Shown: positions 18,201 through 26,067 of the stretch, piece after piece
Layout of the letters: the number at the start of each line of letters is the position of its first letter
Numbering within the stretch: the stretch's first letter is position 1
DNA from: Porphyromonas gulae DSM 15663
GTDB lineage: Bacteria; Bacteroidota; Bacteroidia; Bacteroidales; Porphyromonadaceae
Assembly (NCBI RefSeq): GCF_000378065.1
Contig: NZ_KB899174.1
Span: 1 to 39,552 of the forward strand
Direction of reading: 5' to 3'
Length of the DNA: 39,552 nt
Notes under the pieces: generated by a model
What the model saw: only the letters and a program-made list of their open reading frames with translations
What the model was told of the DNA's origin: nothing
Database searches by the model: none
Made by a program: the position numbers and the translations under genes

Positions 18201-20013
18201 TGAAGTCCGCCGAATCCATCCGCACCATCACAGAACCGTCCAGTTTGTTTTTGCCGAGGAGGGCATCCAATTGCATACTCCCGTTCAGGAAGGAGTTCGT
18301 GCTGTTGAATGAAGCGAAGAGCACACCTTCGTTCAATGCCGCATCGAAAGTGATACTATCCAAATCCCGCTCTTTCCAACGGATGTGTTTGACCGATGTG
18401 TGTATAGTGGAGACAGTACGTTTGTTGAAGAGGTCGAATCCACGTCCTTCGGCATGAAGCACTGCCTGCATGGAACCGATACTATCTTTCGGCATGAAGA
18501 CACCGAAGTTCAGACCGTCCACCTGCATATCGAGCCGATATTTATCCGTACCCATCAGATAGTCGCCATCGACACGGAGGCTACCGGAACGCTCCGTCAG
18601 CTTCACCCGACCGCTGTACACCCCTCGTCTGATCTTGAGCTCTGCAGCGATAGACATACCGGCAGGGATAGCGAAGCGTTCGTAAAGAGCTCTGTCGTAA
18701 AAAGCCAAAAGCCCCGAAGCATCCTGATGGAAACCCATGTTCAGCACAAAGTTGCCCGCACGATTGCGATCGTCAAGCAGCTTAGTGAATAGGCCATGTC
18801 CGTCCATGTCTGCCATTCCATCCCAGAATAGCGACATATGCTCTACGTCCAATTTGTCGAGAGTACCTGTACATTGTATCACGATATCCACAGGCGTATC
18901 GGGATAGCGTACCAATCTGCGCGATGGAAGTTGGAAATTATCCCCGGCCAAATAGCTTACATCCTTCAATCCGATCGAAGCATCCATGGAGAGATTGATC
19001 ATAGCCGTCGGATCTTTCTTGAAGATGCTCCATGGGAGCCGAGCTTCGCCATTGATATAACTATGCCCCGTAGCAAGGGAAAAGTCCGTCAGGAAGAAGC
19101 CGAAACGATCCATCCTGTATCTCCCCGACAATCGCTGTAGCTCGAATTGATCCCGCTCCCGCAGCGATCCGCTGACCAGCCGGAGTTCCATATCGCCATC
19201 GTGGAAACAAATGTCCTTGGCTTGGAGGGAGACATCGTTCAGGGCAATATGACGATAGTCGAAAGAGGTGGGCGAAGCTTCCCTTTCATCCACGTCGTAG
19301 GACAAAGTAGTCTGATCCAACTGCGCCATGCCCACCTGATAGAGCATGTCTGCAATATCCATTTTGGCTTTGGCTATTGCAGCTTTTCCGATGAGAGTAT
19401 TGAGATACAGACTGTCAAGGGGCATGCGGACTTCAGCGGATATATTCTTCAGATCCAGTCGGTCCAACTCGAACTGCCAGTCGAAGGGCTCTTTCTTGGT
19501 CGTATCGGCTGCCGTGGTATCTGCGCTGAAGTATGCCACATCGGTATCGGATAGATGCCACTGCCCCAGCAGGACGCATTTTGCTTCGGGGTCGACGGCT
19601 ATGTGAGCTGCCCGAATCAGTTTGGCTTTCAGCCTCATATCCATCAGCCCGAGACTGTCCGTATAGTGGATGGAAGCATCCTGCAACTTAAGTTCGGGCA
19701 CCTCCACCTGTTGATGGAGGAGCGGTAGCACCGATACTCTTACCCGTAGAGAGCCTATATCCGCCAGCGTGTCGCCTTCTGCCTTCACGGCTGTAATGTC
19801 CTGCAAAGAGAGGTGCAGCGGAAAACCCAGACGAATGCGTCCGATATCGATCTGCATACCGGTGGCTTCGGATGCCTTACGCGCGGCTATCCCTACAGCC
19901 CATTGCTGTATGGGAGGCAGATAGAGCAATCCTGCCACGAGCAGCACAAGCAAGAGGGGTGAGATGATCACCCAGAGGAGAATACGTTTCCAACGTAGCT
20001 TGATACGACCCAT
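15223..20013 (-). CDS. TamB-like translocation/assembly protein (copy 2)
   Basis: A 1596-aa TamB-type protein, the longest gene here. One N-terminal membrane helix (ILLWVIISPLLLVLLVAGLLYLPP, about 11-34) is followed by an AsmA-like start (IQQWAVGIAARKASEATGMQIDIGRI) and long beta repeats. The C-terminal TamB domain includes GTSCTYVYTGADLETESRMGDVV, MRYTLPVVGKQVFTIDPSSYVQWSG and ATGSYLASQSS. A basic tail of about 40 residues (VISRKLARLSDLFRFGKKKETK...) follows. It is not close in sequence to tamB1 and differs at its ends. Seven bases separate it from tamL, making TamB2-TamL the likely working pair. No clear promoter lies just upstream, so it may be read from prs. Confidence 0.9.
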   Translation of the reverse strand: MGRIKLRWKRILLWVIISPLLLVLLVAGLLYLPPIQQWAVGIAARKASEATGMQIDIGRIRLGFPLHLSLQDITAVKAEGDTLADIGSLRVRVSVLPLLHQQVEVPELKLQDASIHYTDSLGLMDMRLKAKLIRAAHIAVDPEAKCVLLGQWHLSDTDVAYFSADTTAADTTKKEPFDWQFELDRLDLKNISAEVRMPLDSLYLNTLIGKAAIAKAKMDIADMLYQVGMAQLDQTTLSYDVDEREASPTSFDYRHIALNDVSLQAKDICFHDGDMELRLVSGSLRERDQFELQRLSGRYRMDRFGFFLTDFSLATGHSYINGEARLPWSIFKKDPTAMINLSMDASIGLKDVSYLAGDNFQLPSRRLVRYPDTPVDIVIQCTGTLDKLDVEHMSLFWDGMADMDGHGLFTKLLDDRNRAGNFVLNMGFHQDASGLLAFYDRALYERFAIPAGMSIAAELKIRRGVYSGRVKLTERSGSLRVDGDYLMGTDKYRLDMQVDGLNFGVFMPKDSIGSMQAVLHAEGRGFDLFNKRTVSTIHTSVKHIRWKERDLDSITFDAALNEGVLFASFNSTNSFLNGSMQLDALLGKNKLDGSVMVRMDSADFNALGFADTTFAAAFVLEGHVKSDLAQTHRFEASVQDCYMQLERYKVIPERIDILADTDPDSIRLDLVSGDLKMALRVGEGIDAVTVVSQSLGKKIETFRNDSIQRLRLSSIIQELPHATFTIQADRYNPLHDLMEVNGMKYNSIRGKLTISPENGLEGYMDLQGLQRDTLRVDRLHLDIATLSQYGMFAPDSANSTEVSDSILNRYDRMIRLTLTMDKNRFRRQPAMYGKVVADATLQGLNLRLNLADGAKQDAYRIGIHGFWDESGYGLNLIESEPVVLAYNRFTASKDNRIFYRNEDKRLSASLELSSEDGQYLSVQTNDTIPDLEEIGLNIRNLRLQQYIRMSPLPNLAGRFFAYARLSRTGGEDGITTITGDISVNEFEFEGKPIGNIASSLFYEPRNDHSHYVTAEISYNGNAALNLDGIYHGGIRENNLDMAAILNGFPLAIANPFIGVERASLSGFIEGKLAIAGKTDSPRIDGRLNMREASVYSPMIGNTFYFSDKPLVFDRHKLVFDNYQIRAQEKAQDGLNLNGEVILTGARAMTANLKMLADEMTVLDSKRNQGDLLYGKLIASTDLSLRGPLQALTISGSLDIHGGTSCTYVYTGADLETESRMGDVVNFMDFSDTIMIRSQADMEKERASFGGMNMLVRIHIDPVVQLGVDLSAGHEDYLELQGGGDMTFTMPAYGEMSLTGRYNMSGGGTMRYTLPVVGKQVFTIDPSSYVQWSGNVQEPYVNFKAVQRVRADVMESGNKTSRKVNFDVGIIVKETLKNMDLVFDVEAPEDFAIQTQLRSMGPEERSKQAIGLLATGSYLASQSSGFNFDNALSSYAQGMINSALGKVFDGSGLNIGMESHDGTDGGGTYTDFTYSFSRQFYDNRIRVVIGGSVASGSNVPTNKERTLVDNVSVEYRLDKSGAQHLKLFHKKNNENLLEGEITETGIGYVISRKLARLSDLFRFGKKKETKTIVPKAEALKPEEEPVSVRTDTIPTKR

Positions 20014-20052
20014 GGCAGGACTGTCAGTATTTGATCAAATAGTGTAGTCGGT

Positions 20053-20099
20053 CAGCTGTGCAAAAGGAGGGAATCCCTCACTCCGGCAGCTCTGTAGCT
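20053..20099 (-). promoter_or_regulatory. Nested hairpin between prs and tamB2
   Basis: In the 108-base gap the minus strand can form an outer AGCTG/CAGCT stem and an inner GAGGG-ATT-CCCTC stem followed by CTTTTG. This might be an attenuator or weak terminator controlling read-through from prs into tamB2. The U-tract is poor. Confidence 0.3.
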
Positions 20100-20121
20100 C
20101 GAACGAACTACCCTTGTTGTA

Positions 20122-21063
20122 TTAGAAAGAATAGAGCGTGGTGATCGACTCATGGCTGCAAACGCGCTTGATCGCTTCTGCGAACAAGTCCGCCACAGAG
20201 AGAATCTTCACCTTCTCACACTTGTGCGGATAGGGGATCGAATCCGTGAATATCATTTCCTTCAGAGAGGACTGGTCTACTCGCATCGAAGCCGGATCGC
20301 TCATCACGGCGTGACTGGCGATAGCACATACGCTGCGTGCACCATGGGCCATCATCAAGTCCGCCGCCTTGGTTATCGTACCGGCAGTGTCCACGATATC
20401 GTCCACAAGCAGCACATCCTTGTCCTCTACATCCCCGATAATGCGCATCTCAGCTATTTCATTGGCTTTGAGACGGCTCTTGTGGCAGATTACCATAGGA
20501 ACGCCGAGGTGCTTGGCATAGCTGTTGGCCCGCTTGGTACCTCCCACGTCGGGTGTAGCCACTACGAGGTTCTCTATGGGCATCGTCTTGCGGATGTATT
20601 CCATGAAAACGGTGGAGCCGTAGAGATGATCCACCGGCACATCGAAGAAACCCTGAATCTGATCGGCATGCAAGTCCATCGTGATCAGACGCGTAATGCC
20701 GGCCTTGCTGAGCAGATCGGCAATCAGCTTGGCACCGATAGAGACACGGGGCTTGTCCTTTCTGTCCTGTCTGGCCCATCCGAAATAGGGGATGACAGCC
20801 GTGATATAGTGTGCAGAAGCACGCTTGGCGGCATCGATCATCAGGAGCAGTTCCATCAAGTTGTCCGAAGACGGGAATGTGGACTGAACGAGGAATACGT
20901 CCCGACCGCGAATGCTCTCTTCATAGGAGACGGCAAACTCTCCATCGGCGAAGTGCTCGATATTCATTCGCCCCAGTGGGCAACCCAAACTGTTGCAGAT
21001 CTTTTCCGCCAGATAGCGGGATTTGGTTCCTGAAAAGACAGAAAACTTGTTTTCGTTGTTCAT
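20122..21063 (-). CDS. prs: Ribose-phosphate pyrophosphokinase
   Basis: PRPP synthetase makes 5-phosphoribosyl-1-pyrophosphate from ribose 5-phosphate and ATP, feeding purine, pyrimidine, NAD, His and Trp synthesis; cytoplasmic, 313 aa as usual. Motifs visible are FSGTKSRYLAEKI at the start, HFADGEFAVSYEESIRG, the ATP-site flexible loop YFGWARQDRKDKPRVSIGAKLIA, the divalent-cation segment ITMDLHADQIQGFFDVPVDHL, and the PRPP loop VLLVDDIVDTAGT. Its own promoter candidate lies at 21151-21158. The neighbouring tam genes have no metabolic link, so co-transcription would be incidental. Confidence 0.97.
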   Translation of the reverse strand: MNNENKFSVFSGTKSRYLAEKICNSLGCPLGRMNIEHFADGEFAVSYEESIRGRDVFLVQSTFPSSDNLMELLLMIDAAKRASAHYITAVIPYFGWARQDRKDKPRVSIGAKLIADLLSKAGITRLITMDLHADQIQGFFDVPVDHLYGSTVFMEYIRKTMPIENLVVATPDVGGTKRANSYAKHLGVPMVICHKSRLKANEIAEMRIIGDVEDKDVLLVDDIVDTAGTITKAADLMMAHGARSVCAIASHAVMSDPASMRVDQSSLKEMIFTDSIPYPHKCEKVKILSVADLFAEAIKRVCSHESITTLYSF

Positions 21064-21150
21064 CTTTGATATGGTGTAGAGTTATCGTTCCATTACCGGC
21101 AAATCGAATCCGTCGGGCCACCTCGGCGGCGACTGCTGACGGACGTGATG

Positions 21151-21158
21151 CAAAAGTA
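21151..21158 (-). promoter_or_regulatory. prs promoter -7 box (TACTTTTG)
   Basis: Minus-strand TACTTTTG fits TAnnTTTG, with a start near 21144 and a leader of about 80 bases. The flanking TATATATACAT stretch is A+T rich. No clear -33 box. Confidence 0.5.
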
Positions 21159-21251
21159 ATATATATACATTATGTATGGAAGCTCGAAAGGAGAAAAGAG
21201 GATGGGGATCAAACCGCAGCCGATGTATGGCCGTCATGCCCCGATTCGGCC

Positions 21252-22535
21252 CTATCGCCTCGGCCTCGCGCCTCCGCGTCTGCGTCCGTTCGAAGCGGTT
21301 TTCCCTTGTCTTTTGTCCTTTTCGGAGCGACCGGAACGGGCATCGCCACTGCGTCCATGGCGACGGGGGCGACGTTTAGCCGGTTCGTAGGCAGGGACCT
21401 CGCCAAACTCCGGATCGACAGGCAGTTTATAGACCGATTTGCCCAGAAACGTCTCGATCTTGTGGAAGTCGCTCTGCTCTTCCTCGGAGACGAAAGTGAT
21501 AGCCAGCCCCTCTCCATTCGTACCCCGGGCAGTCCGCCCGATACGGTGCACATAGTCTTCGGGGTCGTGGGGTATGTCGTAGTTGATGACTACGCGTATG
21601 TTGTCGATGTCGATCCCTCGGGCTACAATGTCTGTGGCCACGAGTACATCCACATAGCCGTTTTTGAAGTCGCGCATCACCTGCTCGCGCTGGGACTGTT
21701 CCAGATCGGAGTGCATATCGGCCACATTGAAACCCATCTTGCGGAGAGTGGAAGTCAGCTCACGCACTTTGAGCTTGGCCGAGGCGAAAATAATGGTGCG
21801 CTTCGGTGCCGACTGCTCGAAGAGCTTGCGGAGTATAGGGAGCTTCTGCGCTTCGTAGCAAATGTATGCGCTCTGCATGATACTCTCCGGCGGACGGCTG
21901 ATGGCGATCTCCACTTCTATCGGATTCTTCAGAATGGATGCTGCCAGCTTACGGATCTTGGGAGGCATCGTAGCCGAGAACATAACAGTCTGGCACGAAT
22001 TCGGCAGCTGCTTGTATATCTGCATGATGTCATCGAAGAAACCCATGTCCAGCATACGGTCGGCCTCGTCCAAAACGAAGTAGGAGACGTGGGAGAGGTC
22101 AGCCGATCCCAAGTTCAGATGCGAGATCAGACGCCCCGGTGTGGCTATCACGATGTCTGCCCCCATAGCCATCCCCCGGCGTTGCTGCTCCCATGCCACC
22201 CCGTCCGTACCCCCGTATATGGCTACGGCCGATACGGGCATGAAGTAGGAAAATCCCTCCACCTGCTGATCTATCTGCTGCGCCAGTTCGCGAGTGGGAG
22301 CCATGATCACGGCATTCACCACATCGGAGGCAAATTCGCCTGCACTCAGGCGATCCAGTATGGGTAGCAGATAGGCTGCCGTCTTGCCGGTGCCGGTCTG
22401 GGCACAGGCGATCACATCGCGCCCCTCCAGAATGGGCGGGATGGTGGCGGCCTGCACGGGTGTGGTCTCGAAGAAATTCATGGCATCGAGGCCATCCAAT
22501 ACTTCATCTCCTAAATTCAATTCATCAAAGCGCAT
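21252..22535 (-). CDS. DEAD-box RNA helicase (RhlE-like)
   Basis: ATP-dependent RNA helicase for ribosome assembly, RNA decay or cold adaptation; 427 aa, cytoplasmic. All core motifs are present: Q motif (F-DELNL ... ETTPVQAATIP), Walker A AQTGTGKT, PTRELAQ, TPGR, DEAD, SAT, then in the second domain IIFASAK, TDIVARGIDID and HRIGRTAR. The last 45 or so residues are a basic, disordered tail rich in Arg, Gly and Ser (PRRHGRSGDARSGRSEK..., ending GGARPRR), which should bind RNA. ATG 22535 is chosen because a TACTTTTG -7 box overlaps the upstream TTG at 22565. Length and motif spacing fit RhlE, but the exact RNA target is unknown. Confidence 0.95.
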   Translation of the reverse strand: MRFDELNLGDEVLDGLDAMNFFETTPVQAATIPPILEGRDVIACAQTGTGKTAAYLLPILDRLSAGEFASDVVNAVIMAPTRELAQQIDQQVEGFSYFMPVSAVAIYGGTDGVAWEQQRRGMAMGADIVIATPGRLISHLNLGSADLSHVSYFVLDEADRMLDMGFFDDIMQIYKQLPNSCQTVMFSATMPPKIRKLAASILKNPIEVEIAISRPPESIMQSAYICYEAQKLPILRKLFEQSAPKRTIIFASAKLKVRELTSTLRKMGFNVADMHSDLEQSQREQVMRDFKNGYVDVLVATDIVARGIDIDNIRVVINYDIPHDPEDYVHRIGRTARGTNGEGLAITFVSEEEQSDFHKIETFLGKSVYKLPVDPEFGEVPAYEPAKRRPRRHGRSGDARSGRSEKDKRQGKTASNGRRRGGARPRR

Positions 22536-22562
22536 ACTCAAAAAAACGGACTTGGTTCCGGA

Positions 22563-22570
22563 CAAAAGTA
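22563..22570 (-). promoter_or_regulatory. Helicase promoter -7 box (TACTTTTG)
   Basis: Minus-strand TACTTTTG fits TAnnTTTG. The start near 22556 gives a 20-base leader to ATG 22535 and argues against the upstream in-frame TTG. Confidence 0.5.
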
Positions 22571-22763
22571 CGTCAATTCCTACAGAAAAGGTTCCCCGAT
22601 GGGGAATGTGCCAACCTATAACGATATGATGGAATCATCTTTATCCGATAGAGCGTAGGTCTTGGCACATATATGCCGGCTCGTCAGCACCGCCTCGCCG
22701 ATCCAATGCTCGCCAAAACACGTCCCAAAAAGCTGCCGATTGCGGTCTGAGTTTCCCGAAAAA

Positions 22764-22839
22764 ATGGCGCGAGATTTTTTTCGTTCCGGCGCGTAAATTT
22801 TTCACTTCCCGCGCCGGAACGAAAAAGTTTTCACGCCAT
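22764..22839. repeat. Intergenic inverted-repeat element, copy B
   Basis: A perfect 17-bp stem joins 22777-22793 (TTTTTCGTTCCGGCGCG) to 22810-22826 with a 16-base loop. After an unpaired step the stem resumes between ATGGCG (22764-22769) and CGCCAT. The core TGGCGCGAG is at 22765-22773. The string GAACGAAAAAGTTTT occurs here and again, identical, in copy C upstream of topB. Confidence 0.75.
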
Positions 22840-22954
22840 GTTTTCAGAGAGCGCAAACACTAAATTTTTGGAGCGTAAACCAACCATGAGCTTTCTCCGG
22901 TAGCGGAATAACCCCAACATCGAATCTGCGCGTTTTGCAACCATTCAAACCGCC

Positions 22955-22983
22955 ACAAAAAAGAAAGATCCACAAGAGGATCT
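22955..22983 (-). terminator. Terminator downstream of the tap cluster
   Basis: On the minus strand AGATCC, the loop TCTTGT and GGATCT form a 6-bp stem followed by TTCTTTTTT. It is about 215 bases beyond the tapC stop and is the first U-tract hairpin after it. Confidence 0.6.
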
Positions 22984-23196
22984 GTCAGGACGACTCTCCC
23001 TCTCATGGATCCGGTCACAGTTTATTAGAGACCCTTGTATATATGGGGGTCTTAAACCCTCCCGCAGGTCAGACGGGAGAGTTTGCTGTTCTTCGCCTCA
23101 AAGCGGGAAAGAAGTCGGGCGATTCTCTTCCGACAAGCATTCCCACTCCAAGACTCAGGTGTCTTTTTCCGGTCTTAGATTTTTCGTGCCGATTTC

Positions 23197-24849
23197 TTAC
23201 TCTACAATGATTTTTTCCACGAAATACTCCGTATCCGCTACAACTTTCAGCATGTATGCACCTTTGGACAGATGCTGCACATTCAGTTTATATTCTTTCC
23301 CTGAGAATGAAACTTCCACCACGATTCGGCCCTGCATGTCGTATAAGACAGCCTCGTGATTCCCTTCTTTGGGTAAGTTGATCAGAACATATTCTTTGGC
23401 AGGATTAGGGTAGAGCTTCATGCCATCCTCCTTCTGCAATACGTCCCCCACATCCAGAGCATGTACCCACTCCGTATCGGACCATAGGAAATGTTTAATA
23501 ATTACAGGAGTGGGATGTGGTTTGGTTTCCTCATATGGACTCTTGCGAGTATGCCATATCCAACAAGCCTTTCCATTGGTAGGATTGAGTGCTACTTGCG
23601 GACGACGCCTCTCTTTATCTTTAGCTTCTTTTGCATATACATACGGCCAACTCCAACCATAAGGAGAATGAATGTCATCGTATTTGATCCATCTGTATCT
23701 CATTAGATTGTGATCCTGAAAAGTAGTCAGATAACGATCGCCTTCTTTATCGTATGCCAAAGCCGGAATACCTATACAGTGTTTAACGACCAGATCTTTC
23801 TTTGTAGGTGTATGTCCGAGAGAGTAATCGAAAGACTGCTTCGGATATACGTAATGGCCCGGGTAAGTGATCAGGAAGTTATGGGAGCGTTCTCCACCCA
23901 CGGTATTATCCGAATTGTCATCCAACATCATTTGGATCTCTATACTTAGTGCTCCCAAAGGATTAAAATCAGTCCATCCACAGTCTTCTTCTATTATTAT
24001 CGGATCAGACCACGCATAGCGGGGATCATAGTCCACAAAGTTGGAAATGAAACCAATGTCGAAGCCATCAGAGTTCCGATTCATTTCGAATACGACTCCC
24101 ATTAGTGGCCAAGTATTAAATCCAAGAGAAGAAGATGTACTGCCTAATGAAAGGTCTACTCTATTGATAGTCAGTTTTTGGGGTCTTGTGTAAATACGCT
24201 TTTGCTCAAAGTGTACTCCACCATCTAACGAAAAAATATAGTCCAAGAAGCTGTGATCGCTTCCGGAGCCACTAACGGCGACAGCGAGAGCAAAAGGATC
24301 GCCCCCCAAACCGTAAGGAGAGGGTGCACGGTAGTTGGAGGCGATGGCTACACCCTCCAGTGCATGATCAGGAAAATCCTTCTTGTACACACACTCTGTA
24401 TTATTGATATCTGCATCATGGCGATGCATCAGCAAAACGCCATTGCCAATAGTACCACCTACATATTCGGATGCTGTCATGACTGTCCAAACATTGATAT
24501 CATCTTCATCCTTGCCCGTTACAGTAAAATCGCAATGCGAGACATCGAAGTCATAAGGCACCAAAGACCCCAAAGACCCTAACTTTTGGTAAGTAGCACC
24601 ACCGTCTTTCGAACGATACAAAAAGACACCACTGGGATTAATACGAGATAAATCCAACATCACATAGATCCATCCATTGTCTGCCACAGCCATCTTGTAA
24701 TAAAAATCCTCTGAATATCCTGATAGGGTGGAGATCGTCTCGATCAATACATCGTCTCCACCAATATCCATCTGAGCCTTGGCCGGAGGGCTAAATAAAA
24801 CTACGGCAAAAGTCGCCAGTAGCAGTCTGAGTGCAATTTTTAGTTTCAT
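23197..24849 (-). CDS. tapC: TapC-like surface antigen with T9SS sorting domain
   Basis: A 550-aa exported protein (about 62 kDa). The signal peptide MKLKIALRLLLATFAVVLFSPPAKAQ is cut after AKAQ or nearby. The middle is beta-propeller-like with Asp-box motifs (SKDGGATYQKL, SLDGGVHFEQK). The last 75 or so residues are a type A T9SS C-terminal domain: LYPNPAKEYVLINLP, YDMQGRIVVEVSFSG, KGAYMLKVV, ending EKIIVE. Such domains direct export through the outer membrane and A-LPS anchoring. From memory, P. gingivalis TapA/TapC (linked to TprA and virulence) are like this, also catalogued as 61- and 63-kDa immunoreactive antigens. ATG 24849 is chosen over 24861 because the paralogues begin MKTKAL at the same point. 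It is the last gene of the tap set. Confidence 0.85.
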   Translation of the reverse strand: MKLKIALRLLLATFAVVLFSPPAKAQMDIGGDDVLIETISTLSGYSEDFYYKMAVADNGWIYVMLDLSRINPSGVFLYRSKDGGATYQKLGSLGSLVPYDFDVSHCDFTVTGKDEDDINVWTVMTASEYVGGTIGNGVLLMHRHDADINNTECVYKKDFPDHALEGVAIASNYRAPSPYGLGGDPFALAVAVSGSGSDHSFLDYIFSLDGGVHFEQKRIYTRPQKLTINRVDLSLGSTSSSLGFNTWPLMGVVFEMNRNSDGFDIGFISNFVDYDPRYAWSDPIIIEEDCGWTDFNPLGALSIEIQMMLDDNSDNTVGGERSHNFLITYPGHYVYPKQSFDYSLGHTPTKKDLVVKHCIGIPALAYDKEGDRYLTTFQDHNLMRYRWIKYDDIHSPYGWSWPYVYAKEAKDKERRRPQVALNPTNGKACWIWHTRKSPYEETKPHPTPVIIKHFLWSDTEWVHALDVGDVLQKEDGMKLYPNPAKEYVLINLPKEGNHEAVLYDMQGRIVVEVSFSGKEYKLNVQHLSKGAYMLKVVADTEYFVEKIIVE

Positions 24850-24947
24850 GATTCTTGGCATTTTTATGAGTGAAACATTTCTTGTTCATATTACCAAAAT
24901 ACTACCCGGCATAAACGAGCGACTCACAATAATCGGCTCGGGAACGG

Positions 24948-25922
24948 CTACTCCAGCTTCGTGAGCAGTGTGCTGCCTATGCGTTTGCCCTTCTTGTCGT
25001 AGCTCTCACTCTTGACACATCCGGCTTCTCTCGACATCCACTCCACAGCACTCATCCGTACGGTGATCATGCTTTTCATGATGATAGAATAGCTGATCTT
25101 GTAGCATTGGAAAGTTCCGGCCGGAGTGGTAATGCTTTCGATGCCCTGCACCTTGCGGTCGATGGTTCGCAGAGTAATCGGAGGCAATGGGAAATCGGCC
25201 GCTTCGGCCGTAATCGTCACTTCGGCATCGGGCAGAGACTGACCTGCCGACATTCGGGATGGATAGGTGATGTCCACGCCTGTCACTTTGCTCTTAATGT
25301 CTTCGAACATCTTGAGCGTTTGCTCATTGAGCAACGATTGGGCATCGACATAGAATCGGTCGCCGTCGCACCACATATTCGCCGTGCCCGAAAAGATCGG
25401 CTTCCCTTTCTTGTCATACATCTCTTGGGTGGTGGCTATTTTCATCCCTTTAGCCGTGTTCGTTACACTCTCTACCTTCTGCCGGATCGTGCCGGTAATA
25501 TTGCCTTTGGCATTGTAGATAGTCATCTCACGCCGAGTACCCTGCTTGGTCGGGAACAGGATTTCACATCCGTTCTTACCCGTAGCCCTGCCGACGGATT
25601 TGCCCGTATTGCTTGCGCGACGCATTTTCTGATCGTTTTGTCGATCCAGTTCATCCAATGAAATAGTCTTGCGAGTAGCCGTTTTGGCGGGGGTTGCAGT
25701 GGTTTTCTCCGTTCCTTTGACAGCTTCCTCTTCAGCTTTGTCGAGGGTCTTGTCCATGGCTTTGTCTACCTTCTCCCCCACCCGCTTTTCTACCTTCTCT
25801 TTGGCTTTCTGTCCTATTTCCCCCAACCAGCTCTGAGGCATACAAGCCCCTTGAGAAGCGGCAAAGCCTCCCGAAACATTTATCAGGAAACAGATGGAGA
25901 GGATAATGCTTTTGTATTTCAT
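24948..25922 (-). CDS. tapB: TapB-like exported protein (DUF3108-like domain)
   Basis: A 324-aa protein with signal peptide MKYKSIILSICFLINVSGGFA. Residues 30-75 are a Lys/Glu-rich helix that could form a coiled coil (KAKEKVEKRVGEKVDKAMDK). Residues about 115-324 match the TapB-like/DUF3108-like beta domain, with GNITGTIRQKVESV, AEVTITAEAADFPLPPITLRTIDRKVQGIESI and TPAGTFQCYKISYSI. There is no T9SS sorting domain, unlike its neighbours, so it should stay in the periplasm or outer membrane. The symbol follows the order tapA-tapB-tapC on the minus strand. The gap to tapC is 98 bases. Function is unknown; a role supporting the adjacent cargo proteins is inferred from position only. Confidence 0.75.
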   Translation of the reverse strand: MKYKSIILSICFLINVSGGFAASQGACMPQSWLGEIGQKAKEKVEKRVGEKVDKAMDKTLDKAEEEAVKGTEKTTATPAKTATRKTISLDELDRQNDQKMRRASNTGKSVGRATGKNGCEILFPTKQGTRREMTIYNAKGNITGTIRQKVESVTNTAKGMKIATTQEMYDKKGKPIFSGTANMWCDGDRFYVDAQSLLNEQTLKMFEDIKSKVTGVDITYPSRMSAGQSLPDAEVTITAEAADFPLPPITLRTIDRKVQGIESITTPAGTFQCYKISYSIIMKSMITVRMSAVEWMSREAGCVKSESYDKKGKRIGSTLLTKLE

Positions 25923-25943
25923 TGCTCTATGTTTTTAGTACAA

Positions 25944-25989
25944 AGAGAGACAGGGGATACAGCCTGATAGTCCGTACCTCTGCCTCTCT
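25944..25989 (-). terminator. Hairpin downstream of tapA
   Basis: On the minus strand AGAGAGGCAGAGG pairs with CCCCTGTCTCTCT with one G-U and one mismatch. Only weak T content follows. It has a stronger counterpart at 28306-28356 after the duplicate gene, so it may be a leaky terminator that reduces tapB expression. Confidence 0.45.
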
Positions 25990-26037
25990 TATCGTTAGGA
26001 TATTATGATCTTTATATGTGCTTAGCGAGGCCTCCAT

Positions 26038-26050
26038 CCGACTGAGTCGG
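26038..26050 (-). terminator. Short hairpin just past tapA stop
   Basis: CCGAC-TCA-GTCGG on the minus strand is 18 bases beyond the stop; an identical hairpin occurs 18 bases past the duplicate gene (28416-28428). There is no U-tract. It may protect the mRNA 3' end. Confidence 0.3.
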
Positions 26051-26067
26051 TAGAGTCACAGCCGCCC

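Larger units (their letters stand above)
22536..23196. other. Intergenic region between tapC and the helicase gene
   Basis: A 661-base gap without a credible gene. From left to right it holds the helicase promoter (22563-22570), a long inverted-repeat element (22764-22839), a terminator (22955-22983), and a hairpin CTCCCG/CGGGAG near 23053-23073 downstream of tapC. Confidence 0.6.

Noticed and set aside
20811-22367. 518-codon plus-strand open frame
   Set aside because: It is antisense to prs and the DEAD-box helicase, both with complete motif sets.
22641-22856. 71-codon minus-strand open frame
   Set aside because: It reads through the 17-bp inverted repeat; the residues reflect the palindrome rather than a protein.
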